Source of the DNA: UBA987 sp002292105
GTDB lineage: Bacteria; Bacteroidota; Bacteroidia; NS11-12g; UBA9320
DNA: 64,000 nucleotides
Reading direction: 5' to 3'
Assembly (NCBI GenBank): GCA_943846675.1
Contig: OX044357.1
Location: forward strand, 2,666,001-2,730,000
Positions 26,859 through 36,789 of the stretch are shown one piece after another. Below the pieces are notes generated by a model. The model ran no database searches, was not told the DNA's origin, and was given only the letters and a program-made list of their open reading frames with translations. The position numbers and the translations under genes were made by a program. Each line of letters opens with the position of its first letter. Within the stretch, counting starts at the first letter, position 1.

Positions 26859-27601
26859 TGTATATCCACTTCTTTATGTTGGAGCAATCTTTCGCCCTTT
26901 TTGTTGCTCACTATCAATTCTCCAGTTTCTTTAACTCCAATAACCTTAAAACCCTCTCCGTTTATTTGTACTGTTTCTTCGTGTTTGTACAGTTGAGATA
27001 CGTACAATTCCCATAATTGTTTCACACCGCCGTCACGTTTCGTCAAAAGATAGTATTTCTCTACAAAAGTCAGACAATCGGAAATCACTGAGGCAACATC
27101 GAGTTTATCAGTCGACTCCAGCGACATAGATGTTGCATCCGGCAATAGATTAAAGACTTTTTGGTTGATATTCATGCCAATTCCGATTATTGAGTTCACA
27201 GGTTCACCCAACATATTTTCAATCAAAATCCCAGCAACCTTTTTGTTTTCGACCATGATGTCGTTTGGCCATTTTACGGTTACGACTTTGTCGGGCGCAT
27301 ATTTTTGAACCACTGCCCGCACGGCTAAACCTACCAAAAATGATATGGCACTCAATTGATCTGGACGTAAGCCTTTGGGCTGAAGCAAGCAACTAAACAA
27401 ACCATTTACCCCGGCTTCACTTTGCCATGTATTACCCCGCTGCCCCTTACCTTTAGATTGGAATTCAGTTACCACAACAGTTCCTTCCGTTAAATTACGC
27501 TGCTTTGCCAAGTTTTTGAGATACTCGTTAGTGGAATCTATCTCTTGAACAAAAATTACTGATTGTCCAACAAAGAGCGATTGGGGGTTTAGGTTCAACA
27601 A
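26849..27601 (-). CDS. birA: Biotin--[acetyl-CoA-carboxylase] ligase
   Basis: 250 residues; catalytic and C-terminal domains only, without the DNA-binding wHTH domain of E. coli BirA, so it is unlikely to be a repressor. EIDSTNEYLKNLAKQ, FQSKGKGQRGNTWQSEAG (biotinyl-AMP loop) and VKWPNDIMVENKKVAGILIE are the signature. There is no ATG: the frame opens at tandem TTG codons (27601, 27598), the likely start. It is divergent from rsfS with a 42-base gap. Confidence 0.93.
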   Translation of the reverse strand: MLNLNPQSLFVGQSVIFVQEIDSTNEYLKNLAKQRNLTEGTVVVTEFQSKGKGQRGNTWQSEAGVNGLFSCLLQPKGLRPDQLSAISFLVGLAVRAVVQKYAPDKVVTVKWPNDIMVENKKVAGILIENMLGEPVNSIIGIGMNINQKVFNLLPDATSMSLESTDKLDVASVISDCLTFVEKYYLLTKRDGGVKQLWELYVSQLYKHEETVQINGEGFKVIGVKETGELIVSNKKGERLLQHKEVDIQWN

Positions 27602-27643
27602 ATTTTCCCGACTTTTGCCGGCAAATTACGCAATAACTCATTT

Positions 27644-28012
27644 ATGCCGAAAAAAAATCCAGCCGTTGACAAACTAGCAGACATTGCAATTCACGGGATG
27701 TTGGAAAAAAAAGCACACAACATTGTAAAAATCGATTTGCGCAATTTAACCTCTGCAGTGACCGACGTTATGTTGATTTGTCATGGAGAAAGCGACCGTC
27801 AAGTTTCTGCGATTGCCGAAAGCGTCATTCATGAGGTAAAGAAAGCCACTGGCGAAAACCCTTTTAGTAAAGAAGGTTATTCGGTTGGAGAATGGGTTTT
27901 GGTTGACTATGTAAACGTAGTCATTCATGTTTTCAAAGGAGATATGCGGTCGTTCTATGCGCTTGAAGATTTATGGGCAGACGGTGATATTCAAGAGATT
28001 ACAACAGACTAA
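27644..28012 (+). CDS. rsfS: Ribosomal silencing factor RsfS
   Basis: 122 residues. Binds ribosomal protein L14 and blocks subunit joining when nutrients are short. KAHNIVKIDLRNLTSAVTDV, HGESDRQVSAIAESVIHEVK and SVGEWVLVDYVNVVIHVF, RSFYALEDLWADG are the family signature. Single gene, divergent from birA. Confidence 0.95.
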   Translation: MPKKNPAVDKLADIAIHGMLEKKAHNIVKIDLRNLTSAVTDVMLICHGESDRQVSAIAESVIHEVKKATGENPFSKEGYSVGEWVLVDYVNVVIHVFKGDMRSFYALEDLWADGDIQEITTD

Positions 28013-28100
28013 TTCTGAATTCATTTCGTCAACCCTAAAATGAGTGAAAAAAGTTGACAATACCTGCACAAGATTCCTATTTTTCTTAGGTGTAAAGATA

Positions 28101-28108
28101 TATTTTTG
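28101..28108 (+). promoter_or_regulatory. -7 promoter element (TATTTTTG) of the cell-surface operon
   Basis: Perfect TAnnTTTG match ending 12 bases before the ATG at 28121. The TTG at 28106 that could be read as a start codon is inside this element, which argues for the ATG at 28121. Confidence 0.5.
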
Positions 28109-28120
28109 CATCCGTCGTAC

Positions 28121-30247
28121 ATGCGCTATCAAACACTTATAATCGGACTGTTGGTCTATCTTTCCTGCGGGGCGCAAAGCTCTTTCTCAGAAAAGGTAAC
28201 AACGGCAAGTAATGTTCGTTTAAACGTAAGTAATGTTGGCACTTTTGGCAATGCCTTTCGAGGGTATAGAGATGGCAGCGGCAACCAAAGCTGCGAATTC
28301 CCTGCCGGGTCAGGCATCGAACATTTGTTTGAAGGAGGTATTTGGGTAGGCGGATTAGTTGACGGGTCGCTTGTCGCTGTATCAACTTCAGCCTATGATG
28401 CCCCAAGTGGATACGCAACCGGTCGCGGCGGATTTGAATTTACCGCCGAAGTTGGCAGTACACTTGAACAACGTTCAAGTTTGTTCGACAGTCCTTTTTT
28501 TACGCCAGATGCAGTTTCGCATCAAGATTATGTAGCACACTTCTCCGACTCCAACTTATTAGTGCCTGGCACCAACATTCCAATTAACAACCATACACAA
28601 CCTCTGAAATTAGGTGTAACCATGGAAACCTTCAATTGGAATTACTCGTTCAGTGACTTCTTTGTTATTCTAAACTTTGAGGTTACCAACACCAGTAGTA
28701 GTGTTATTGATAGTGTTTACTTTGGTCTTTGGACAAATACCGTAGTACGCAATACCAATGTAACGCCAGCGGGAAGTGGTGGAGCTGCTTTTTACAACAA
28801 AGGAGGTAACGGATTTATCGACACCTTCAATATGGCATACTGTTACGACCACAGTGGTGATGCTGGGTTTACTGAAAGTTATGTTGGTCAAAAGTTTCTT
28901 GGAGCAGAAGACAAAACAGGTTTCAAACACCCATCTTTAGATCCAAGTTTTAAAGCGCATTACAATGCGTGGGAGTTTAACAATACCACAAACCCTGTAT
29001 TTTTCTTACCCAATTCTGAACAAGCACGTTATGGCAAATTGACTGCTGGTCTTAACCACCACCAGTGTTGGGACCAAAACTCTACACAAAATGGTAATTG
29101 CGGCGCTAAGTCATTTAAAGAACAATTAAATGAAGCAGGCAATCGAGCCGATTTATTATCTGTGGGTCCTTTCAGAAGCATGGAGCCAGGAGAAACCATT
29201 AAAGTTGCATATGCCTTTGTGCTAGCTAAAAAACTAGAAGATGGTGAGCCAAACAGCGTTAACAGCCAATACCAGCAAACAATAATTCGTGACAATGCAG
29301 ATTGGGCTCAAGTGGCTTACAATGGTGAGGACAAAAATTTCAACGGTGTTTTGGATGCCGATGAAGACGCAAACAACGATGGCGAAATTACACGTTTCAT
29401 TCTTCCTGCTCCACCCAATATTCCCAAGACAAAAATTGTAACCAATCAAAACAGTATAGACATTTACTGGGCAGATAATGCCGAGGAAAGCGTTGACCCC
29501 ATTACGCTGGAAAAAGATTTTGAAGGATATCGAATTTACATGACTCAGCTTGGCTTCGACGTAACGAAGGTACCGAGTTTGGCAACGGATTTAAAGAAAA
29601 TTGGTGATTGGGACATTAAAGGAAATGGTTTGTTTTTTGAGACTGGTTTTTCTAGCGTCAAGCTTACAGAACCGACACGATTTGAAAACGACCCAACAGT
29701 GTATGCCTACAAATACACGTTAAACAATATTCAAAATGGGTGGCAATACGCCATTTCAGTCTCTGCCTATGACAGAGGAAACGAAAACAGCAATTTAGAA
29801 TCTTTGGAAAGTAGCTTATTGAGTAATAACTACCGTGCATTTGCCGGTAAGCCAGCAAATACAAACCTTACGCAAGATGCTCCTTTTGTTTATCCAAACC
29901 CGTATTACGCTGGTGCCGCTTGGGAGGGTCAGAGCAATTTCCAGGAACAGAGCAGAAAGTTATATTTCGCTAACCTACCAAAGAATTGCACGATTCGCAT
30001 ATTCACCGTTGCTGGTGATTTTATTGATCAAATAGAACATGATGACACCTATACAGGAGAAGACATCAGGTGGTATGCGACGTTTGGTGCTGAAGATGCT
30101 GACAAAAACGTTTTTAGTGGTGGTGAGCATGCCTGGGATTTACTATCCAGCGAATCGCAAATAATCGCAAGAGGAATATATATTTTCACCGTGAAAGATA
30201 ATGACACCGGCGACACATTTAAAGGAAAGTTTGCCGTATTAAAATGA
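28121..30247 (+). CDS. Secreted protein with FlgD-like C-terminal domain (cell-surface operon gene 1)
   Basis: 708 residues from the ATG at 28121, which begins a clean signal peptide (MRYQTLIIGLLVYLSCGAQ). The body has aromatic beta motifs (GIEHLFEGGIWVGGLVDGS, KHPSLDPSFKAHYNAW) and a DADEDANNDGEIT calcium-like loop near 415; a fibronectin III-like segment follows at ~430-580. The end, FVYPNPYYAGAAWEG to RGIYIFTVKDN, is an FlgD Ig-like/T9SS-type tail. It is the first of four closely spaced surface-protein genes. Activity not recognised. Confidence 0.8.
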   Translation: MRYQTLIIGLLVYLSCGAQSSFSEKVTTASNVRLNVSNVGTFGNAFRGYRDGSGNQSCEFPAGSGIEHLFEGGIWVGGLVDGSLVAVSTSAYDAPSGYATGRGGFEFTAEVGSTLEQRSSLFDSPFFTPDAVSHQDYVAHFSDSNLLVPGTNIPINNHTQPLKLGVTMETFNWNYSFSDFFVILNFEVTNTSSSVIDSVYFGLWTNTVVRNTNVTPAGSGGAAFYNKGGNGFIDTFNMAYCYDHSGDAGFTESYVGQKFLGAEDKTGFKHPSLDPSFKAHYNAWEFNNTTNPVFFLPNSEQARYGKLTAGLNHHQCWDQNSTQNGNCGAKSFKEQLNEAGNRADLLSVGPFRSMEPGETIKVAYAFVLAKKLEDGEPNSVNSQYQQTIIRDNADWAQVAYNGEDKNFNGVLDADEDANNDGEITRFILPAPPNIPKTKIVTNQNSIDIYWADNAEESVDPITLEKDFEGYRIYMTQLGFDVTKVPSLATDLKKIGDWDIKGNGLFFETGFSSVKLTEPTRFENDPTVYAYKYTLNNIQNGWQYAISVSAYDRGNENSNLESLESSLLSNNYRAFAGKPANTNLTQDAPFVYPNPYYAGAAWEGQSNFQEQSRKLYFANLPKNCTIRIFTVAGDFIDQIEHDDTYTGEDIRWYATFGAEDADKNVFSGGEHAWDLLSSESQIIARGIYIFTVKDNDTGDTFKGKFAVLK

Positions 30248-30263
30248 CAAAAAGTAAAACAAT

Positions 30264-32501
30264 ATGAAAATGCAATTTTTAAAATCTGTTCTTGTCCTCG
30301 CATTGACGACAGCAGCTATGGCTGTAAATGCGCAGTTTCCAAAAATTACAGTGAAACAACTTCAAGAAGTTTCTAGTGCTAAGTTAGCATTGTGTAACGA
30401 CTCATCGAGTTACTTTGGCGACACAGTTACGGTTGTTGCAGTGGTTACCCAAGATGCAAACTTAATTGATGTTCCTTCTAGTTCAGTTCAAGGTGGTTTT
30501 AGACCTTTTGTTCACGTGTTGGACACACAAAACAATGGCGCAAGTGGAGATTTTCATGGTCTTCAGGTAATGGGTGTTTACCGAGACGCTGGTGGGAATT
30601 CACTTCCAGTTACAGACATATATAACTTGTATGCAGGTATGGTTGTTGAATTAACTGGAATTGTTGGTAGATATCAAGGGGAGACGCAATTGGCCCTTCT
30701 AAACAACTCATCCATAAATGTACTTGGCAACCAAGCTAAACCAACTCCAATTACTGTGAACCTTGGCGACCTTAACGACAATACAAGAACCAACAACATT
30801 GAGAAAGGTGAAAAATACGAAGATTCGTATGTTGAACTTCAAAACGTTACGGTAACCGCGACGCAAACTTTTAGTGGTAATCGTGTGAGTTTCGACGTTG
30901 CCGATGGCAATGGCAATGTGATAAACGTTTCTGACAGATTTTTCGCTCAGAAAACGACGTCGTACACAACGACCAGATCTAGTGCACCTGAAAAACAAGG
31001 AAAATTTGAGCTACCCGTAGTAGGAACAAAATTTGACCATATCAGAGGGATAATCATGCATTCTGAAAATGGTTGCTCTGGTGGAAATGGCCGTGGGTAT
31101 GAAATTAACCCGACGCGCCCAGGCGATTATAAAGTCGGAAAAACACCTCCTAACATTTCTGCGGTGGTAAGAACTCCATTAGTTCCTAAAGCAGACGAAA
31201 AAGTACAGATATCGGCTAAAATTATTGACTTTGATGGCACTATCGCTTCTGCCAAGTTCTTTTACTCAGATAATCTAACAGATACCTACGATCAGTTTAC
31301 GGAAGTCGTTATGACATTAAAGATGGGAACTACTGACACGTACGAGGCTGAAATTCCTGGCAGATCAGAAAACAGCATTGTGCGTTACTATCTATATGCG
31401 ACCGACGACATTGCTCAAGAAAGCTATATGCCTTTTTCTGCTAACTCATCAACCAATCCGGATTTCATTTTTTACACAGTACGAAATGGTGGATTAACCA
31501 TTTCTGATATTCAACGCGTTTTAAATGTTGCCAATGACGCTTCTCCGTTTGAGAATCAAGAAGTAACTGTAACTGGTGTAGTTACGGCTAGTGCTAAAGC
31601 ATATGACCTTGAACAAATTTATATTCAAGACCCTAACGCCACTATGTGGGCTGGTATAAAATGTCAAGGGAATTCAGACCTAATTAAGTTGTTTAGAGGC
31701 CAAGAGGTTACGGTTACAGGAACTGTTGCCGAAAGTTTTGGCTATACCGTACTGAATGTGACCAATGTTGTAAAAACAGGTGAAGTACTATCTGTACCTA
31801 TCGCAACCTTAGATCCATCAGATAGTGCATTCTACTTTAGCAAAAATGCAGAAGCATATGAAAGCATGCTAGTCGGCTTAGTTAACCCTGCTGGAGGTAA
31901 GGTGTATGTTTCAAACCCACGTTTAAACAACTTTGGGGAGTACCAGGTTTCAACGGATCAAAATGCTTCCTATGGCAAATCTCGACGCGTTCAGGCAGGT
32001 ATTCAAAATGGAACAAACAGCAGTAGCTTATGGGTATCTATTGTATCAGATACAACGCTTAAGGATAGAGATGGCAGTATGAATGTTGCTCCAATCGAGG
32101 CTACTCAAGGTATGTCATTCGACACCATTGTTGGCATTTTGTATTACGGTTTTAGCAACTACAATGTAATCCCAAGAAACAATGATGACTTTAAAGGTTC
32201 AAGTGTTGTGTTACCGGAGACTGATTACCCAGAAATTGTTTCTGTTAAAGATGCAGTAACACTTACAGGAATTAAATTCTATCCAAATCCTGCACAAAAC
32301 TTTGTAACGGTTAATGTAGTCGATCCGACGCTACAAAACGTTGAAATAAACATCACAGACTTAAAAGGCAAAGTTGTATTAACACAATCTGTTCGTCCAT
32401 TTGACTCTATTTCAGTGACTGACTTGTCATCTGGGATGTATATCATCCATTGCACAAATGATGGCGTTGCTTTAGGAAGTTTCCGATTGGTTAAGAAATA
32501 G
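30264..32501 (+). CDS. Secreted OB-fold protein with T9SS type A sorting domain (gene 2)
   Basis: 745 residues. The signal peptide ends AMAVNAQ. Two OB-fold-like halves (about 35-165: VTVVAVVTQDANLI and MVVELTGIVGRYQGETQLAL; about 425-510: ENQEVTVTGVVTASAKAYDL and RGQEVTVTGTVAES) recall DUF5689/YhcR-type modules. A beta-sandwich segment lies between them (KVQISAKIIDFDGTIASAKF). The C-terminal 80 residues (GIKFYPNPAQNFVTVNV to GMYIIHCTNDG) are a type A T9SS sorting domain. 16 bases after gene 1. Confidence 0.83.
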   Translation: MKMQFLKSVLVLALTTAAMAVNAQFPKITVKQLQEVSSAKLALCNDSSSYFGDTVTVVAVVTQDANLIDVPSSSVQGGFRPFVHVLDTQNNGASGDFHGLQVMGVYRDAGGNSLPVTDIYNLYAGMVVELTGIVGRYQGETQLALLNNSSINVLGNQAKPTPITVNLGDLNDNTRTNNIEKGEKYEDSYVELQNVTVTATQTFSGNRVSFDVADGNGNVINVSDRFFAQKTTSYTTTRSSAPEKQGKFELPVVGTKFDHIRGIIMHSENGCSGGNGRGYEINPTRPGDYKVGKTPPNISAVVRTPLVPKADEKVQISAKIIDFDGTIASAKFFYSDNLTDTYDQFTEVVMTLKMGTTDTYEAEIPGRSENSIVRYYLYATDDIAQESYMPFSANSSTNPDFIFYTVRNGGLTISDIQRVLNVANDASPFENQEVTVTGVVTASAKAYDLEQIYIQDPNATMWAGIKCQGNSDLIKLFRGQEVTVTGTVAESFGYTVLNVTNVVKTGEVLSVPIATLDPSDSAFYFSKNAEAYESMLVGLVNPAGGKVYVSNPRLNNFGEYQVSTDQNASYGKSRRVQAGIQNGTNSSSLWVSIVSDTTLKDRDGSMNVAPIEATQGMSFDTIVGILYYGFSNYNVIPRNNDDFKGSSVVLPETDYPEIVSVKDAVTLTGIKFYPNPAQNFVTVNVVDPTLQNVEINITDLKGKVVLTQSVRPFDSISVTDLSSGMYIIHCTNDGVALGSFRLVKK

Positions 32502-32503
32502 TA

Positions 32504-33967
32504 TTGCGAATCAGTAAAAGAAATATGTTTATGACTGTCGTGTTATGTTGCACGACAGTCTTTATTATTTCAGCGTTTTCTGGATGTAAGGAAGATCAGA
32601 TCATTGAGAACCTCCCTCCTGACACGCATATATCTATTGAAAAAATAGAGTTAACTGGCGAAAACCGATTGAATTCGAGTGTTTACTTGTCGTGGTTTGG
32701 TACAGATAAGGATGGTCATGTTGTTTCGTATGAATACTCCATCGACAATGTAAACTGGTTCTTTACCGAATCGAGAGATAGTTTATTTAAGTTCCCTATA
32801 GATCCTGGGCAAGACACAACAGACATTCCATTTTACATTCGATCTACAGACAATGATGGTCATGTTGACCCAAGTCCTGCATTTTTGTCTATACCGCTAA
32901 GAAACTCAGCTCCTTCAGTTTCGATTATCGAAGAATCGTTTCCTTCTGATACCGCATTTAGTGTTGTTACGTTTCGTTGGCGTTTTAGTGACCCAGATGG
33001 CGACAACACCGTAACGAAAGCCTTGATTAAGGCCAATGAAGGTACTTGGACAGAGATAGACAGAAGTAAGTTTATGCTTAGCATACGACCGCAAGACACC
33101 AAGCAATCTGGAGTTGTTGATGGTGACGTCTTTTACAATACTGAAATCTCAAACCCAGGCGTAACTATTGACGGATTAAACAATGAAGGCAGCAACACAT
33201 TTTACTTGAAAGTTATAGATTTTGCTGGCTCCGAAAGTTCGGTTGATACTTCCGAGAATATCTATTTGAAGAAACAGACGTCAGACCTTCTTTTAATCAG
33301 TGGACAACCACCAGAGGTTAATGTCGAATATCAAAAACTCGTTGGTGACAATTACAACGGCGGGATCGACGCTATCGATTTTGCCCTTGACAATGGTCAG
33401 TACCAACCCAAGTTTTGGAACCCAACTTTCTCATTGTTAACTTCACTGTACGACAAGTTGGTCTTTAATTGTGATCAAAGCTTGTTCAGCAACCCAATCA
33501 CTGGTCAATCAGGATTACTTTTAGAATTTGCCTCACCTGTACTTCAAAATTACACCAATACGGGAGGAAAGTCATTTGTGATAACGAGTTTCCCGGCCGG
33601 GTTTGTTCCGTCTGAATTAAGAGGGGCAATTCCCATTGACAGTTTAAGTACAACAAGTGGACAGGCCGTTGTAAGCAATGATTCCAACTTGGTTGGAGCA
33701 AACAGTGATTGGCCAAATATTCAACCAAAGAATTTGATTTTAGGCTTGGACCCTTTTCTTCCGAGCATTGATGGGGAAGCCATTTACACCGCACAAATTT
33801 CAACGTTTGGTGCTTGGGAAGGCCCAAATATAGTTGGTGCAATACGGAAGCAAAATGGAAACACGAATCAAGTGTTTTTTAGTGTTGAGCTTTACCGATT
33901 CGACAAAGACCCGGTTGCCTTAAATAAAATATTTGACAAAGTTTTAAACGCTGAATTCAATTGGTAA
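32504..33967 (+). CDS. Lipoprotein with Ig-like repeats (gene 3)
   Basis: 487 residues. MRISKRNMFMTVVLCCTTVF ends in the lipobox AFSGCKED. The frame opens at TTG (32504), giving a basic n-region; the ATG at 32525 is the alternative start. Residues 35-270 have two Ig/fibronectin-like sandwiches (SYEYSIDNVNWFFTES, VVTFRWRFSDPDGDNTVTKA), and the second half is a mixed globular domain. It begins 2 bases after gene 2 and overlaps the TonB-dependent receptor by 7 bases. No enzyme motif was found; it may be a surface binding partner of the receptor. Confidence 0.8.
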   Translation: MRISKRNMFMTVVLCCTTVFIISAFSGCKEDQIIENLPPDTHISIEKIELTGENRLNSSVYLSWFGTDKDGHVVSYEYSIDNVNWFFTESRDSLFKFPIDPGQDTTDIPFYIRSTDNDGHVDPSPAFLSIPLRNSAPSVSIIEESFPSDTAFSVVTFRWRFSDPDGDNTVTKALIKANEGTWTEIDRSKFMLSIRPQDTKQSGVVDGDVFYNTEISNPGVTIDGLNNEGSNTFYLKVIDFAGSESSVDTSENIYLKKQTSDLLLISGQPPEVNVEYQKLVGDNYNGGIDAIDFALDNGQYQPKFWNPTFSLLTSLYDKLVFNCDQSLFSNPITGQSGLLLEFASPVLQNYTNTGGKSFVITSFPAGFVPSELRGAIPIDSLSTTSGQAVVSNDSNLVGANSDWPNIQPKNLILGLDPFLPSIDGEAIYTAQISTFGAWEGPNIVGAIRKQNGNTNQVFFSVELYRFDKDPVALNKIFDKVLNAEFNW

Positions 33968-36789
33968 AACTTCAACACTTCATATTGTCCATCGCCTGTC
34001 TTTTGTGTTTCGCAAGTAGCCAAGCACAAATTGGATATATTAAAGGAACAGTGACAGATGAAGTGACTGGGGAAGGACTTCAAGCAGCTACCATTTACTT
34101 AATAGGCACCTACTACGGCGCCACGACCTCTGGTAATGGGGATTACTTGGTTACAGACATTAAGCCGGGTGATTACAGTATCAAGGTTCAATACGTGGGC
34201 TATGTCGAAAAGGTATTTACTGGTATCCGCGTAGAAGCAGGAAAAACAACCAAACTAAGCATAAAGCTAGAGTCCCAAAAAAACACTTTCAAAACTGTTA
34301 CGATTGTTGGTAACAGACGTATTGTTGACCTTGATGAAGCCGATACCAAAGTAAAAGTAACGCAAAAAGACATTGCTGACATGAATGTGCGTGATGTGCA
34401 AGAAGTTGTGGCTATGCAGGCAGGAGTTTCAAAAACTGCTGATGGCTTGCAAATTAGGGGAGCACGCGTGTATGAAACGCTTTACTTAGTAGATAATGTC
34501 ACTGCGCAAGATCCTTTGGCTGGAACAGGTTTTGGTGTTGAAGTGGCAAGTGGGTCGATTGGAGAAATGGAACTCACCACAGGAGGTTCAGGTGCCGAAT
34601 ATGGTGATGGATCGGCAGGTGTAATTTCAACAACCATTAAAGAAGGTGGCGATAAGTTTCAGATTGCTGGAAGTTGGCAAAGTGACCATATGGGTGTATA
34701 CAATGGTGCGGCGCAATGGAAATCTGATATTGCTGACTTGAATATCGCTGGATCAGTGCCTGGCACTAAGAAAAAAGTGACGTATTTCACCAACTTCACG
34801 ATGCGCTTAAGCGATACCTATTTTGGTGCAACGGCAAATCAATTACACAGCTCTTTATATACAAACGACTCGTTTTGGGCACCACGACAAGAGAATCAAT
34901 TTACCAATACCATTAAGATTGCTTATCAGTTAAAACGAGGAACGAAAATAACCGTGTCTAACCAGCACAGTTTATCGGTTAATCAAAACACGAGAACGCT
35001 GCAAATTGTCGGATTTGATGCCATATTAAGACCGGGGTTTCAGTATGACCGAAGCCTCAATCTTGACAATGCAACAACATACACCCACGCTGCCAACCTT
35101 ACGGCATTGAACCTTAAGCACAGTATCAATGAAAAGTTAATATTACGTGCTACTATAGGGAGACTTTTCACCAACCTCAGAGCTGATGCAAACGGAAGAC
35201 CGTTTAGAAGTGAAACGGTGGACCAATTGTATGACGAGTATTCCATCGTAACGGATCCGGTTGAAGTATTCAATCCAACCTCTAATATTCAATTTGTATT
35301 GCCAGGACCTGGCTTAATCAATAATGGAGGGATTTCTGGTACGTGGCACGATCACTTCGCTAAGGAAATCACGCTTAAAGCGAATTTGAGGTATTACCCT
35401 AAAAACAAGATGAATCAATTCATTTTTGGATGGGAGCAAAAATTCAATCATTACCAATGGGTTGATGTTTCTAGACCATGGGTAGGGGCTCCAATTCAAA
35501 TTGATGATACTACTTACACGGCGTCAATATCTATAGGTTCAAGCAACGACATTTGGGAAGTGAAACCGAATAACGGAGGGCTTTACGCAATCGACAAAAT
35601 AACCTACAAAGGCATTGTTGCTAACTTGGGATTACGCTTAAACTATTGGGCTCCAGGCAAATTTGCCGACGATGCGGTAAATAGCGCCTCTGCTCCAGTA
35701 ATTGATCAGATTCGAACGGACTATATGGAAAACACCTTTGGTTTGTTTGGGATGCGCTATAAAGTGAGATTACTTCCTAAGGTCAATGTTAGTTTCCCGG
35801 TAACCAGTAACAATTCACTGTATTTTAATTACTCTCATTCCATGCGCCTGCCTCATCCAAGGTTTTTATACGCTGGATTAGACCCGACCTATCAAGACCG
35901 TTCATTCTTGTCTAACGTCGGAAATCCAGATCTAAATCCCGAGGTGAATGTATCATATGAGCTTGGTTATAAGACACAAGTGACCAAAGATTTTGGGATA
36001 ACTTTATCAGCATACAACAACAATCGATTTGACTACATCGTCAGTCGGCGTGTTATTGTTAAAGATCAAACTGGAAGGCCTGTGACCAAGGTGATGTACA
36101 TCAATCAGGATTACGCAAAGATTGTCGGTGCGGAATTCTCAACCACCTATCGCGTAAAAGAGTTTATGCGGATTTTCTGGAACATTTCTTACCAAGTGGC
36201 TCGTGGTAAATCTAACTCTGCCCGAGAATCAAGTTTACAGATTGAACAAACTGGTGAAGTGCCGTTAAGCACAGAACAATATCTTGCTTGGGACAGGCCA
36301 TGGAATACAACCATCGGTATTGCGTTAACCTATGACACCTCTTTAAAACGACTACCAACATGGTTTAAAAACAGTCAGTTCTTTATATCCAGCAATTACC
36401 AAAGCGGTTATAGATATACGCCACAAGTTCTTGAGGGATACAACGACTTAGGAAGACCACTGTATCGACCTTTGCAAGACAAATACCTTCAGTCTCGTGC
36501 AAAGCCTTGGTATAACACCGATTTAAAGATCAATCGAACAATTCGTATCAGCGATAAAAACATGAACGGTATTACCTTGAGTTTTGAGGTTAGAAACCTG
36601 TTTAATAACAAAAACCCTCAACTCATCAATCCGATTACTGGAAATGCGTATGAAGATGGTGATAACGTGCCTAATGACTGGAGAGATCCCCGTTATGTTG
36701 GTCCTTTAGAATCAGGAGAACCTCCAACAAATCCAGCGCGTTATTTAGCACCACGTCAGATTCTACTTGGTGCACGTTTTAGGTTTTAA
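33961..36789 (+). CDS. TonB-dependent outer-membrane receptor (gene 4)
   Basis: 942 residues. Signal peptide to AQIG; the frame opens at a TTG (33961) that overlaps the previous stop, the only start giving a complete signal. It has an N-terminal carboxypeptidase-regulatory-like beta domain (GYIKGTVTDEVTGEGLQAAT), a plug domain (DMNVRDVQEVVAMQAGVSKT, QIRGARVYETLYLVDNV) and a long barrel ending LAPRQILLGARFRF with a C-terminal aromatic. It is SusC/CirA-like but without a SusD gene; the three upstream surface proteins may take its place. Substrate unknown. Confidence 0.9.
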   Translation: MVKLQHFILSIACLLCFASSQAQIGYIKGTVTDEVTGEGLQAATIYLIGTYYGATTSGNGDYLVTDIKPGDYSIKVQYVGYVEKVFTGIRVEAGKTTKLSIKLESQKNTFKTVTIVGNRRIVDLDEADTKVKVTQKDIADMNVRDVQEVVAMQAGVSKTADGLQIRGARVYETLYLVDNVTAQDPLAGTGFGVEVASGSIGEMELTTGGSGAEYGDGSAGVISTTIKEGGDKFQIAGSWQSDHMGVYNGAAQWKSDIADLNIAGSVPGTKKKVTYFTNFTMRLSDTYFGATANQLHSSLYTNDSFWAPRQENQFTNTIKIAYQLKRGTKITVSNQHSLSVNQNTRTLQIVGFDAILRPGFQYDRSLNLDNATTYTHAANLTALNLKHSINEKLILRATIGRLFTNLRADANGRPFRSETVDQLYDEYSIVTDPVEVFNPTSNIQFVLPGPGLINNGGISGTWHDHFAKEITLKANLRYYPKNKMNQFIFGWEQKFNHYQWVDVSRPWVGAPIQIDDTTYTASISIGSSNDIWEVKPNNGGLYAIDKITYKGIVANLGLRLNYWAPGKFADDAVNSASAPVIDQIRTDYMENTFGLFGMRYKVRLLPKVNVSFPVTSNNSLYFNYSHSMRLPHPRFLYAGLDPTYQDRSFLSNVGNPDLNPEVNVSYELGYKTQVTKDFGITLSAYNNNRFDYIVSRRVIVKDQTGRPVTKVMYINQDYAKIVGAEFSTTYRVKEFMRIFWNISYQVARGKSNSARESSLQIEQTGEVPLSTEQYLAWDRPWNTTIGIALTYDTSLKRLPTWFKNSQFFISSNYQSGYRYTPQVLEGYNDLGRPLYRPLQDKYLQSRAKPWYNTDLKINRTIRISDKNMNGITLSFEVRNLFNNKNPQLINPITGNAYEDGDNVPNDWRDPRYVGPLESGEPPTNPARYLAPRQILLGARFRF

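Noticed and set aside
28106..28120. TTG start at 28106 for the first surface-operon protein
   Set aside because: The codon is inside the -7 element TATTTTTG; the ATG at 28121 starts a clean signal peptide.
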